Shown piece after piece: positions 11,990 through 23,436 of a DNA stretch of 64,000 nt (its first letter is position 1; the number at the start of each line of letters is the position of its first letter). Origin of the DNA: Astropecten irregularis (lineage: Eukaryota > Echinodermata > Asteroidea > Paxillosida > Astropectinidae); NCBI GenBank assembly GCA_963971285.1, contig OZ020248.1, positions 8,246,001 through 8,310,000 of the forward strand, in the 5' to 3' direction. The position numbers were made by a program, and so were the translations under genes. The notes under the pieces are model-generated. The model had not been told where the DNA came from, made no database searches, and saw nothing but the letters and a program-made list of their open reading frames with translations.

Positions 11990-14651
11990 GCCTCAGAGCC
12001 GTAATTGCACAGCCTGCCAGTCGGATGCCTTCACGCATAGCGTGTGCTGCTATACTTGGATATTCGGCCATGAACATGACTTTGGAATTTGGCACAGCCC
12101 ATATTTCCTGTAGAGTTCATCTGGGGCTACATGTCGTGCAAGTTTCAAGTCGATTGCCTCAGTATTCAGGGAAAAATGTCCAACTCTAGCGTCAAAAAGT
12201 GTCTCATAGTAAGTGCAGTTTTAATGCGGCCTGCTCGGAGGCCTTCACGCTTAGCGTGTGGTGCTATACTTGGATTTTCGGCCCAAAACATGACTTTGGA
12301 ATTTGTCACAGTCCATATTTTCCTGTATAGTACATTTTGGGCTACATGTCGTGCAAGTTTCAAGTGGATTGCCTCAGTATTCAGGGAGAAATTTCCAACT
12401 CTAGCGTCAAAAAGTGTCTCATAGTCTAAGTACAGTTTTAATGCGGCCTTCGCATAGCGTGTGGTGCTATACTTGAATTTTCGGACATGAACATGACTTT
12501 GGAATATGGCACAGCCCATATTTTCCTGTAGAGTACATCTAGGGCTACATGTCGTGCAAGTTTCTAGTCGATTGCATCAATATTCAGGGAGAAATTTCTA
12601 ACTCTATCGTCAAAAAGTCACTCATAGTCAAAGTGCAGTTTTAATGCGGCCTGCTCGGCGGCCATCTTGCATAGCGTGTGGTGCTATACTTGGATTTTGG
12701 AACTTGGCACAGCTTGTATTTTCCTGTAGATTTTCGGCCATGAACATGACTGTAGAGTTCATCTGGGGCTACATGTCGTGCAAGTTTCAAGTCGATTGCC
12801 TCAGTATTCAGGGAAAAATGTCCAACTCTAGCGTCAAAAAGTGTCTCATAGTCTAAGTGCAGTTTTAATGCGGCCTGCTCGGAGGCCATCTCGCATAGCG
12901 TGTGGTGCTATACTTGGATTTTCGGCCATGAAAATGACTTTGGAATTTGGCAGGCAATACTTTCCTGTAGATTACATTATGGGGCTACATGTCGTGCAAG
13001 TTTCAAGTCGATTGCATCAGTATTCAGGGAGAAATTTCCAACTCTAGCGTCAAAAAGTCAATCATAGTTTTAGTGCAGTTTTAATGCGGCCTGCTCGGAG
13101 GCCTCCACGCATAGCGTGTGGTGTTATACTTGGATTTTCGGCCATGAACATGACTTTGTAATTTGGCACAGCACATATTTCCCTGTAGAGTTCATCTGGG
13201 GCTACATGTCGTGCAAGTTTCAAGTCGATTGCCTCAGGATTCAGGGAAAAATTTCCAACTCTAGCGTCAAAAAGTGTCTCATAGTCTAGGTGCAGTTTTA
13301 ATGCGGCCTGCTCGGCGGCCTTCTCTCAGAGCGTGTGGTGCTATATACTAGGATTTTCGGCCATGAACATGACTTTGGAACTTGGCACAGCTTATATTTT
13401 CCTGTAGATTTTCGGCCATGAACATGACTTTGGAATTTTGCACAGCCCATATTTTCCTGTAGAGTACATCTGGGGCTACAAGTCGTGCAAGTTTCAAGTC
13501 GATTGCCTCAGTATTCAGGGAAAAATTTCCATCTCTAGCGTCAAAAAGTGTCTCATAGTCTAAGTACAGTTTTAATGCGGCCTTCGCATATAGCGTGTGG
13601 TGCTATACTTGAATTTTCGGACATGAACATGACTTTGGAATTTGGCAAAGCCCATATTTTCCTGTAGAGTACATCTAGGGCTACATGTCGTGCAAGTTTC
13701 TAGTCGATTGCCTCAGTATTCAGGGAGAAATTTCCAACTCTTGCGTCAAAAAGTCACTCATAGTCAAAGTGCAGTTTTAATGCGGCCTGCTCGGCGGCCA
13801 TCTCGCATAGCGTGTGGTGCTATACTTGGTTTTTCGGCCATGAAAATGACTTTGTAATTTGGCAGAGCCAATACTTTCCTGTAGAGTACATATGGGGCTA
13901 CATGTCGTGCAAGTTTCAAGTCGATTGCATCAGTATTCAGGGAGAAATTTCCAACTCTAGCGTCAAAAAGTCACTCATAGTCTAAGTGCAGTTTTAATGC
14001 GGCCTGCTCGGAGGCCTTCACGCATCACGCTGAGCGTGTGGTGTTATACTTGGATTTTCGGCCATGAACATTACTTTGTAATTTGGCACAGCCCATATTT
14101 CCCTGTAGAGTTCATCTGGGGCTACATGTCGTGCAAGTTTCAAGTCGATTGCCTCAGTATTCAGGGAGATATTTCCAACTCTAGCGTCAAAAAGTGTCTC
14201 ATAGTCTAGGTGAAGTTTTAATGCGGCCTGCTCGGCGGCCTTCTCGCATAGCGTGTGTTGCTTTACTTGGATTTTAGGCCATGAACATGACTTTGGAATT
14301 TGGCAAAGCCCATATTTTCCTGTAGAGTACATCTAGGGCTACATGTCGTGCAAGTTTCTAGTCGTTTGCCTCAGTATTCAGTGAGAAATTTCCAACTCTA
14401 GCGTCAAAAAGTCACTCATAGTCAAAGTGCAGTTTTAATGCGGCCTGCTCGGCGGCCATCTCGCATAGCGTGTGGTGCTATACTTGGATTTTCGGCCATG
14501 AACATGACTTTGGAATTTGGCACAGCCCATATTTCCCTGTAGAGTTCATCTGGGGCTACATATCGTGCAAGTTTCAAGTCGATTGCATCAGTATTCAGAG
14601 AAAAATTTCCAACTCTAGCGTCAAAAAGTGTCTCATAGTCTAAGTGCAGTT
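11990..14651. repeat. Satellite array, ~217-bp monomer, right block
   Basis: About 12 monomers in the same orientation as the left block. These are more diverged and more often damaged: near 12693-12750 and 13380-13425 a segment ending in CTGTAGATTTTCGGCC is duplicated inside a monomer. The last monomer stops at about 14651 inside AAGTGCAGTTTGACTACC, where unique sequence starts. The greater decay near this edge fits the usual pattern of homogenised centre and degenerate border. Confidence 0.92.
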
Positions 14652-15400
14652 TGACTACCATTGTCCAGTTGTTTCTCAATTTTAATGGCAGGAAAATGGA
14701 CTTTTCCAGACAATAAGTAATTGCTCGGTGATAATGCATGAATGGGAATGGATTTAATTGGAAATTTGTCAGAACATGATGATATTGATTGAATGCAATA
14801 GACTGAGAATCAAATAGATGAACAGTACAAATGCGACGGGAAAAAAAAATGCGCCGCAAAAAAATGGTTATACGGATACGTTATGGTTATACGGATACAC
14901 GCTTTGAGACTAGACACGACTCAGTCGTTGCCATGACTTTTCTCACCTTCAGGTGCACCCACGTGAATTTTATTTCAATCAATGGTTAAAAAGCAGTCAA
15001 AATGCATATCTAATTATGGTTTAATTCATTTAATAGCACGGGAATATCACATTATCCATGAACAACCAGGGGGACACAAATTACATGGAGGGGGACAGGT
15101 TAAATTCAGGGGGGACACAATTAACACGGCGGGGAGACACTTTTAAGCTAGCTGAATCTGTCCGGGGGGACACGTTCTGAGGGGGGGACAGATATAACCT
15201 TTACAACGGCGGTTGTCCAAAAACTCACCGGAAGACGCAGGAAAATACTGTGAACATTAAATTCAAGCCATTTACAATTAATTTTTATATTCACAACAGC
15301 CGCCCACCACGATTTCAATGCCCTAAAACACAAAGTAGGTGAAATTCTGATGTTTGGCGAGGAAAAATGTGATAGGATTCGCTTGCAAAGTAAAAACTCT
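14652..15400. other. Non-genic sequence with GGGGACA-rich stretch
   Basis: Unique AT-rich DNA up to about 15055. From 15066 to 15208 there is an irregular run of GGGGGACA-type motifs, including GGGGGACAGATATAACC at about 15183. A related run lies at 16484-16643, so this is a dispersed repeat. A tandem TGGTTATACGGATAC lies at 14864-14897. No gene is supported. Confidence 0.6.
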
Positions 15401-15566
15401 GTGCACAAAACTGAATGCTGTTTGCCGTGGGCCACCGTGATCATTTTGTAATTCGCCCTTTTAGTGGCCAATCTCCACAAATTCTGCATTTGTTTGGTCT
15501 TTGGGAACTCATGTCCTCCCCTGTCACCACAACCGGACACCGTACTGCACAGTATTTACCAGGCAT
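15400..15566 (-). pseudogene. THAP-type zinc-finger fragment, frameshifted
   Basis: On the minus strand, a Met at 15566 starts MPGKYCAV. After a frame change the sequence continues SGCGDRGGHEFPKTKQMQ NLW. The spacing of an N-terminal Cys pair, HEFPK and a Trp is the signature of a THAP DNA-binding domain, found in cellular factors and in P-element and Kolobok transposases. The later C-x2-H pair is not clean (LCTEFL). I read it as a decayed exon. It lies just outside a TIR element and a TTAA element, so it may be a transposase relic. Alternatively it may be a chance resemblance. Confidence 0.4.
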
Positions 15567-15633
15567 TTTCATTGCGATTATTTATGAACATTCGTGCACA
15601 AAAACAATGACAACAAAATCAAGACGCTTTTCC

Positions 15634-16128
15634 CGAGGGGTGCACCACACTAAATAGCTCAAAAATCAATGCGCCGAGCTGATTATCATAATGTGTGTAC
15701 CCTCAAATGTTTTTTAAATATGCAATTTGGGGGGTCGTGCAATTAATATAAAGTTGTGTAGTTTTTACTGGTTATGACAACCTGGGGGTTCAGTGCTTCA
15801 GCCTGTTGTGGAGACTTGAGAAATTTTGGCTTAAAATGTGGAACTACATTGTTTTGAACGTGGTAGGTTGCTTCATGAAAACCGGCTGCAAGTTGGTTCG
15901 GGAAAATGGACATTTTGGGGGTGTTTTTTTTCTTGGGGCAATTAGCAAAAAATCTGATCGGCTAACTATCAAAAAATTGAAAGGAATCGGGCAGATGAGG
16001 GTTCAAGCTTTGTTTTGAATTATTGCACCAATCACTGAGAGACTCCTGGATGGGATTTTTTGAACTGTGAAGTTGACGTATTTTACACTAAAGTCAGTGG
16101 GAGTTTATTTAGTGTGGTGCACCCCGAG
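15634..16128. mobile_element. Short TIR element (MITE-like), ~495 bp
   Basis: Inverted ends: GGGGTGCACCACACTAAATA near 15637-15657 and its reverse complement near 16103-16125. The interior has no convincing coding sequence. It contains GGGGGTCGTGCAATT and AT-rich sequence. No target duplication is obvious. Confidence 0.6.
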
Positions 16129-16199
16129 CCTGGTGAAGCGCGCCCTCTTGTGATTAAAGGTACACGCCGGCGGTAATGATGGTCACGTATAACGAAAAA

Positions 16200-16242
16200 C
16201 GCAGTGGCTATCGTTACGGCTGCCGTAACGATAGCCACTGCG
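16200..16242. repeat. Near-perfect palindrome, 21-bp arms, 1-nt centre
   Basis: The arm CGCAGTGGCTATCGTTACGG C is followed by one base and the exact reverse complement. It lies ~40 bp inside the left end of the TTAA element. The smaller TTAA MITEs at 20574 and 60197 also carry an internal hairpin containing CGTTACGGC or its variant. Confidence 0.9.
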
Positions 16243-16483
16243 AACTAAAAAACTAAAGCGAATTTGGCCTCACGGCCCACGGACTATAAATAATATGGCC
16301 GATCATACACAGCCGATCCGCAATCCGTCCACGTATAGATTTCCACAGTTCATCATCTTTGACGTGATCTAAAAGAGCATTAAAATTCATGCTTCTTCTC
16401 ACCCTGCCCTAAAACAATGTAAAATGCACTAACGTAGTCTGGGTGGTAGACTGGTTAGTATCACGAGGTGGGGGACCAATCTA

Positions 16484-16643
16484 ACCGGGGGACACAATTA
16501 ACCTTTGGAGGGGGACAGATATAATTTGAGGGGGACAGATTCATCCATGTAAACGTGTCCCCGCGGACAATTATGGCCGCAACGGCGTAAATGTGTCCGC
16601 GCGGACTCGTTTTGAGGGGGGACAGATATAACCTCTACACCGG
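16484..16643. repeat. GGGGACA-rich dispersed repeat
   Basis: Repeated GGGGGACA units, including GGGGGGACAGATATAACC at about 16616, which matches the run at 15178-15208. Spaced motifs, no coding potential. Confidence 0.6.
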
Positions 16644-17033
16644 CTTCGAAGTAAAGTAAAATTTAGAGTGAAGAGTATAACACAATATTTCTGGAACACT
16701 TGATGAAGGTTTTCGTGAAAAAAAACTCAGAAATAAGTCGTTTAATTAGGGTTAATTAACGGAAATCAAAATAAGGTCAAAGGTTAGCGTATACGCATTT
16801 CCAGCCGTAACAAGTGTTAGAAGGATGTGACACACCAATGGTTTTAGACTGGTGCCCATAGCTGTGACTAAAATGTTGCAGCTGTCGTATGAGAATTCCA
16901 GGAACGCGATACACGTACGTTCAAGCCGTACACGATGGAAAAATCATAGGCAAAACATAAATTACTGAATTAGGCGAATCCGTCTGTCTGTTAAAAACAT
17001 AAGGCTTTTCGGAATTATTCACAAAATGTTTGA

Positions 17034-17460
17034 GAGTTGATGCAATGTTTGTTGCGAGTTGACGTAATGTTTGCGAGTTGACGTAATGTTTGCGTGTAGA
17101 TGCAATATGCTTGCGAGTTGACGTAATGTTTGCAAGTTGACGTAATGTTTGCGAGTTGATGCAATGTTTGCAAGTTGATGTAATGTTTGCGAGTTGATGC
17201 AATGTTTGCGAGTTGACGTAATGTTTGCGAGTTGACGTAATGTTTGCGATCGAGTTGATGCAATGTTTGCTAGTTGACGCAACGATTGCGAGTTGATGTA
17301 ATGTTTGTGAGTTGACGGCTGGGACGCAATGTTGCGAGTTGACGTAATGTTTGCGAGTTATAATGCAATGTTTGCGAGTTGACGTAATGTTTGCGAGTTG
17401 ACGCAACGTTTGCGAGTTGACGCAATGATTGCGAGTTGATGTAATGTTTGTGAGTTGACG
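17034..17460. repeat. Minisatellite, ~19-bp unit
   Basis: About 22 imperfect copies of GCGAGTTGACGTAATGTTT, with variants (GATGCAATG, CAAGTTG). GTGAGTTGACGGCTGGGACG occurs at 17308-17328 and again at 17451-17470, so part of the array was duplicated as a block. Repetitive open frames on the minus strand are a by-product of the repeat. Confidence 0.93.
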
Positions 17461-17655
17461 GCTGGGACGCAAAGGATTTTAAGGGCATGATCGATGAAAC
17501 AATTTTCGAGGGACCAAAAGTCAAAACGATTTCCACATAAACACACAATATAATTTTGAGAATCACACAAATAGGTTTTGATGGCATAACATGATTTTCA
17601 TATATGACAAGAAATTATATCGAGGCTTTCGATTCTTGCTCCGCGGCTCGAAAAT

Positions 17656-17677
17656 CCCCCCCCCCCCCCCCCCCCCC
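17656..17677. repeat. Homopolymer C22
   Basis: Twenty-two consecutive C. A prime site for sequencing or assembly error. Confidence 0.9.
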
Positions 17678-18048
17678 AAATGCAACGGAGACCAGGTGAG
17701 TGACTCGACGCACGGTCTCCAATCAAAAATGCTACACCGGCGTACGGGGTGCGTGGACCGCACTGGCACTACACGGGCCCATGCCACGGGCTGAATGCGT
17801 CGCAAGACCCCACGGGCTTTGTCTGCGGAGGTGGTAGGGCACCCGCAGTTACAGGTCTTTTATAAATTCTAAATTTGGCATGTAAATGTTGCTTTATCGC
17901 GTTGGAAATTCTTAATTTTAAAAAGGAAATACCCAGGTCGAACAGTTAAGGTTTGGTTAAAAGAAAACCAGCCGTTAAACAAAAAGTTGACTAAATTGTG
18001 TATAGTAAACAAAGCTTTTAAACGACTAGAAGTGAAACTAACACATGA

Positions 18049-18096
18049 TCACGTGGGTTTTCTGAGTCAAAATTTTGACTCAGAAAACCCACGTGA
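18049..18096. repeat. Perfect 48-bp palindrome
   Basis: The left half begins TCACGTGGGTTTTCTGAGTC and the centre is AAAATTTT, with no mismatch and no spacer. The ends contain CACGTG E-boxes. It lies ~200 bp inside the right end of the TTAA element. Confidence 0.95.
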
Positions 18097-18189
18097 CTTA
18101 CGGTTTTTCGTATTTATCATGAAAACGGCTCAATTTTACCGTTTATTTGTGTGGAATGTTCTATTCTACTTTTGGAAGACCTGTCCAGT

Positions 18190-18227
18190 CATTACACGTG
18201 ATCTTAGCCAAAAGGCCGAGAAGCGAT
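18190..18227 (-). ncRNA. U2 snRNA 5'-end fragment
   Basis: The reverse complement of 18200-18227 matches the first 28 nt of U2 snRNA (starts ATCGCTTCTCGGCCTTTTGG, then CTAAGATC). Weaker similarity (CACGTGTA against CAAGTGTA) extends to about 18190, then stops. The branch-point pairing region and the rest of U2 are absent, so it is not a functional gene. It may be a retroposed scrap or a 5' U2-derived piece captured by the surrounding transposon. Confidence 0.7.
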
Positions 18228-18296
18228 ATGATAAAGGAATTCATTGGCGCCAAAAAGCGCCCAAAAAAGCGCAACGAGGCCGGCGTGTACCTTTAA

Positions 18297-19660
18297 CAAT
18301 GGTTAGTCAAAAGTCTCCCATTGTGTTTTTATGACGTCGGTGAATAACCTCTATCCAGTTTGTAGATCAGTGGTCAGCTGTTGTCAAGCTAAGCTGGTTA
18401 CCCGAAGACACAAATTCATGGGTTGATACATGCACGCAGGTCATTGCGTTTAAGTACGTACAGCTGTATTTACTCAGTATTTGACCAATGAACGTAAACC
18501 CATTAACAAAGTGCACGACGTTTAAAAGGACGTGAATTGAAAATTGAGTTCTGCGATCACAGTGAGTTTGCTTGATAAATATTTCATTATTTTAAAGAAA
18601 TATTCATATTTTTTGTTGTTTGAAGGGTTGTCCTACAATGCCCGTCTGGTCATGTGTTTTCACCCGACATGTGTTTTCGCTCCCCAAATTCGACTCCCGT
18701 TTACCGCGAAATCGTGCGAGATTCTTTGTGATCAGTATCCCTGAAGTGATGACTACACTCAGGGCTATCTCCAACATTCAGGATGTTGAAAATAAAGTTT
18801 CCAGTCGTGAGTGATACTCAAAAGTTAAAAAAACTATGTGATTTTGGGTGTATATTACTAATACTAATGCATTTTAAGGCTAATGTTCAAACGTTTATAA
18901 AAGACACAATCTGTGGTCAAATATTCCAAACTAAACTGTCGTCTGCTCAAGCAAGTTTCATTCTTCAGATGTCAGACGGCAGGTCATGTGACCCTGTTGC
19001 GATCTGGGTTTTTATGGCGTGCCAACGAGACAAAAGTGTTAAAGTCTTTCTCTAATCGGAGTGACCGTGTTTTGTTTTTCTCCTTTAAATTTTAACTTTG
19101 ATAAGCTGATGTATCCATGTTTAGGCCTCTCATAATAATGCCAGATATTATGAAAAATGCTGTGATAATATTTCGCATCAAGATAAACGATTAGATTTAA
19201 TTTTATTTGCCATTAAATATGTCATGCATGATATTGTTGATAAATTATCTATAATTCACAATCTTGGAATCAAGACTGTTTTAGAACCTTTTTAAAATAA
19301 ACTCAATTGACCCAGTAAAAATAATCGAGTCAGGACTATATTCCAGCCGTTTTTGAGTGACTTGGTGCGCCATAGCTACTCCGATGTCAATGAACTTTGC
19401 CACTCAGCCAAGGGGGTGAAAACACATGACGTCGCGTTTACATAACAGAATTGGTGTCCCTGTAAATGACGGACAATATTTTCAAAGAAAAGACTTGAAC
19501 TTCGAGGATTTTTACAGATAATAATCTGGAAGTGTCCAGAAAGGTGTGAGGAGTGATTTTCTGATATTCCATTTCGTTTCCATTTTTGAGAAACTTTCCT
19601 GTTATCGGAGCGAAAACCGATAACTGCAGGATATTACATAGAGAAAATGAAATTAAAACT
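18297..19660. other. Non-genic, no feature recognised
   Basis: AT-rich sequence with short open frames (60-90 codons) on both strands. None has a recognisable domain or convincing splice context. Confidence 0.5.
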
Positions 19661-19955
19661 TGATAGGTATAAAAACGTCTGAGAATCCGAGAAAATGGCA
19701 TGATTTGCAAACATGGAATGTCATAGTTGCGATGAACGTAACCCTAGGTCTGACATGGGGACTGGGACCAGGCCTAAGGTCCCAGTCCCCATGTCAGACC
19801 TAGGGTTACGTTCATCGCAACTATGACATTCCATGTTTGCAAGGTCCCAGTCCCCATGTCAGACCTAGGGTTACGTTCATCGCAACTATGACATTCCATG
19901 TTTGCAAATCATGCCATTTTCTCGGATTCTCAGACGTTTTATACCCTATCAAGTG
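19661..19955. repeat. Inverted repeat with a duplicated arm segment
   Basis: The left arm (about 19661-19769) contains GATGAACGTAACCCTAGGTC, and the right arm restores its reverse complement up to 19955. In the right arm the piece from GGTCCCAGTCCCC to ATGTTTGCAA is present twice (19778-19842 and 19843-19907). A further partial copy of the same block follows at about 19964-20010 with GATC in place of GTTC. Confidence 0.85.
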
Positions 19956-20028
19956 AGGCCTAAGGTCCCAGTCCCCATGTCAGACCTAGGGTTACGATCA
20001 TCGCAACTAGGAGGTTTCAGGTCAACTC

Positions 20029-20147
20029 GGTCCATAACCAACTCAGTCCGAGTCAACTCGGTCCGCGACCAACTCGGTCCGTAACCAACTCGGTCCGTAC
20101 CCAACTCAGTCCGAGGCCAACTCGGTCCGTGACCAACTCGGTCCCTA
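20029..20147. repeat. Left terminal array of TU-like element 1
   Basis: Seven to eight units of AACTCGGTCCGTAACC with variants (ACTCAGTCCGAG). It is the inverted counterpart of 23307-23436. Confidence 0.9.
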
Positions 20148-20264
20148 TGGAAAAATGCATGCAAAAACCTCTGGTAATTTTGTAGCTGCAGTAACTGTAG
20201 CCCAATATTACTCCTGACGTTGTTGTAATATATAGGGCTACAGGAAGATATGTGGGCAATTCTT

Positions 20265-22510
20265 CGGTAACGGAATTACGCCCATTTGTCACTTTGTCAG
20301 GGATTATTCTTTCCCAAGAAAATATGTTCTATGCTAGACAACAAATCTAAACATGGAAAGGGAGCCAAGGACCAATAGAATTGATTGACCACTAAAAAAA
20401 AAAAATTCCCACAAGATTACCCTTAAAGGGGCGGAGCTTAATATCGGTAACGGAATTACGGACCGAGGACAAGCATATTTGAGTTCTTGCATAAATTGAT
20501 AAAACTCTCTGAAGTTCTGAAATTTTAAAATTGGACACTACCTGTTATTTGTAGAGTTCAGGGGTGTTGTTAAAGGGATTGCATACGTTTGGTAATTTGA
20601 GCCTATTGTTTGTTTCAAACCAATATAATTGTATATATATACCATAAAACTAACCTGTGAAAGTTTCAATTCAAAAGGTGGTAGCGTTTGTGAGATTTTG
20701 GCGACATACTAGAGCGGTTATTTCACGCCAGATAACAGTTAGTCAATAGCTGAGAAGCGTTACGGCCATAACGCTTCTCAGATTCATAATTTTTGGAGAT
20801 AAAAAGTGACATATTTTTCCATAACCGCGGTACTTCGAATTGAACGTTTCTCAATATGCATTATACTATCCAAAGCAGCTGTACTTCTCACCAAGTAAGT
20901 TTTTATTGCCATAAATTTTCAGAGTCATTACCAAACGTATGCAATGCCTTTAAGTACAATGCAGAGCAAAGTTGAAAAAATAATCACTCTTTTCATAATT
21001 TGAATTTTAACCACGGTAACGGAATTACGGCTGGGCGGTAACGGAATTACGCCATAGTGTTTATACAGTAAACGCAATACATAACATTAAATTCAACATT
21101 AACTCATCACAATACAAATTTTAGAAATTTATAAAATGGCACTGGGGAAAGCTACATGTACATAATAGGCTAGGTGAAAATTAACAGATCAAAATGTAAT
21201 TTTAGGCCTAAACATGTCTAGGCTTTGTTCTTTAGGTCACTGGTCAAGGTGAAATGCAGTCGGGTAATGACTGCATTGCTGGTACAATTGCTGGTTTACA
21301 GATTTTAAATTTTGCCCAATTAAATAGACTAATACACTGAGCCCCACTCTTTACATTTGACCAATCACAGGATTGCCTACATCACCACTATACAAGTTTG
21401 AGAATTTTACCCTGGCTGACTTTTGGTAGCATTAGGCCTAGTATAAGGACGGGCTTAATGGATTGATCTGTTGTAATCTTGCAAAAGAAAACAAAATTGT
21501 CAAATACATGTAAGACTGCCTTTAATGTGTCCTGGCCTTAAATAGAAATATTTCAAATGCATGAACTGCATGTTTCAAATTTGCTTGGTTCTTGGTCATA
21601 CACTCTGTGGTTTGTTCCATGTTAAAAAATGTAAAATTTAGATTTAATAATTTATAACCACGCAAATGGAAACAATGCATGGTGTAGTATGTTTCGAGCT
21701 TAGTTAAGGATTTGCTTAATTTATACTCGATTCAGAAAACAGCATTTTATCAAATTGCACAGAATTCTAAAAATTTCAGATGGATCAGCAATCAGAGATG
21801 GCAACCTACAGTATGCCCACAAAAAGAGTAGGCCTACAGTGTACATGTACCCGACAGAGTAACAGTATTTTTCGAAGCAAAAATAGTATTTACCTGAAAA
21901 TGCAGCTGAATTGAAAGAGAAAAGTGTACTTGGAATAGTTGTACACATGGGAAATGCTCTAAACTGTGCAATTTAGAACATTTTAAAGAGTCATACTTAT
22001 AGTAAATGTGTTTTTCCACCAGAAATCATACTTTACTCTGAAAAATTGCAATAGCTCAACGTGCAAAATACATTTAAACTGTTCTGGTTGGCATCTCTGA
22101 AAAGGAAAATGTAACAAGACTGTACCAATGTGTGGATAAAAACACCAGTTACCATGTTTACTGGATGTTGTAGATTGAGAGATGTGTCTAGATCCATCTG
22201 GGGTTCAGGTAGGATCAATGTGATGGTTGCTGTCACAATAACATTCAACATCTTCATGCTCTGGCCACGTAAACTTACACTGTGTGATATGTATATGGAA
22301 ATGTATACACTTTGTGCATGCGTAATTCCGTTACCATTTCGTAATTCCGTTACCACTTGGAAAAATGCCAAGAAATTATTTTTTTTAAGTTATAATTTTT
22401 CATTCATGTTTATAGTAGGGCCCTTCTTAACATCCATGATTTTAAGAAAAAAAATCCAGAAAGTCTGTGAAATAAGCAACTTTTGCCATTTTTTCGGTAA
22501 CGGAATTACG
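20265..22510. repeat. Seven dispersed copies of CGGTAACGGAATTACG
   Basis: Plus-strand copies start at 20265, 20445, 21014, 21036 and 22495. Minus-strand copies (CGTAATTCCGTTACC) start at 22321 and 22340. All are inside TU-like element 1 and are separated by unrelated sequence. Two of the pairs are spaced 19-22 bp apart. They could be binding sites for a transposase, but that is inference. Confidence 0.85.
20574..20949. mobile_element. TTAA MITE, copy 1 (376 bp)
   Basis: Bounded by TTAA at 20570-20573 and 20950-20953. Ends are AGGGATTGCATACGTTTGGT and the inverted ACCAAACGTATGCAATGCCT. Centre hairpin CTGAGAAGCGTTACGG / CGCTTCTCAG at 20750-20781. A second copy, inverted, is at 60197-60576. No coding capacity. 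Confidence 0.9.
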
Positions 22511-23306
22511 TGCTAAAATTGATATTTTTAAATTGAGGCCTACACTATATATATATAAATATATATATTTATAATATATATTTTTATGACCCCCAGTAAT
22601 GTTGCTAACATGTTACATTATAAAATAAATCAAATCTTTTCCCTGTAACTCAGAAGGTAAATATACTCCAAAATAATGTTTTTACCAAATCTGCACGTTT
22701 TTGATCATAAATTGCAAAAATCACTGTTTTTACCCCAAATTTACATTTTTTGGCAATTTCGTTTTTTGATCTGAATTCCCCATTTAATTGTGTTCTGGAA
22801 AAAGTACAAAAAGGTTCAATATGTACAGATTTATTTTTGACATTTTTTCCTCTCCCATGGAGAATTGCCCATATGGAAATCATCTGTTGAGAATTCCCCA
22901 TCCCTAAAATGTCTGTTATTTAGCGATCTGTGGCATAATGACTCACCCTGGTGTTCCTGATGTCGTGAAGAAGCAATTCAGAAGAAACAAAATTCAATTC
23001 CCTTTTCGGATTTCAACAAAACGAGCAATTTTCGGCCCAAATCTCAGTATAACATACAAAATGACTTGGATTGGATTCTGAGTCAAATCTCCCACAGTGC
23101 TTTGCGAAATAATATAAGGAATTTAACTCTACCCTAGTACCCTGTCCAGTCTACATTCCATTTAAGTGCAATGGAGCGAACGGCACCAGTCTACTCCCTC
23201 AGATATACACGTGCAGAATTCTCAAGAATTCTCAAGAATTCTCAAGTAGCCTATACATGTTGTACACTGCTGCTGCAAACTGGATTCTTGTTTGTGTACG
23301 TTTTCG
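20954..23306. other. Interior of TU-like element 1, no gene
   Basis: AT-rich, with short frames only. An alternating TATATA tract lies at 22541-22585. CAAGAATTCT repeats lie at 23213-23245. No domain seen. Confidence 0.6.
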
Positions 23307-23436
23307 CATAGGGACCGAGTTGGCCTCGAACCGAGTTGGCCACGGACCGAGTTGGTCACGGACCGAGTTGACTCGGACCAAGTTGGTTACGGACCGAGTT
23401 GACTCGGACCGAGTTGGTTACGGACCGAGTTGACTG
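23307..23436. repeat. Right terminal array of TU-like element 1
   Basis: About eight units of GGACCGAGTTGGTTAC and GGACCGAGTTGACTC, inverted relative to 20029-20147. Confidence 0.9.

Larger units (their letters stand above)
16158..18292. mobile_element. TTAA-flanked TIR element, 2.1 kb, non-autonomous
   Basis: TTAA lies at 16154-16157 and 18293-18296. Between them the element starts AGGTACACGCCGGC and ends in its exact reverse complement. A TTAA duplication is the hallmark of piggyBac and Kolobok; the AGG rather than CCY terminus leans towards Kolobok (from memory, not certain). The interior has no transposase. It holds a 21-bp-arm palindrome, a GGGGACA-rich stretch, a 19-bp minisatellite, a C22 tract, a 48-bp palindrome and a U2-like fragment, so it may be a composite. 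The alternative is two unrelated termini that happen to face each other. Confidence 0.6.

Noticed and set aside
17019..17472. Open frames of ~180 codons (RQLANITSTRKHY-type repeats)
   Set aside because: They are the translation of a 19-bp minisatellite in several frames at once.
18200..18227. Functional U2 snRNA gene
   Set aside because: Only the first ~28-36 nt are present. The branch-point recognition and Sm regions are missing.
19902..20084. Similar frames on opposite strands (MQIMPFSRILRRF) as paired genes
   Set aside because: The similarity comes from the inverted repeat at 19661-19955.
22130..22516. 128-codon plus-strand frame in TU-like element 1
   Set aside because: No recognisable domain and it spans two copies of the CGGTAACGG motif in both orientations.
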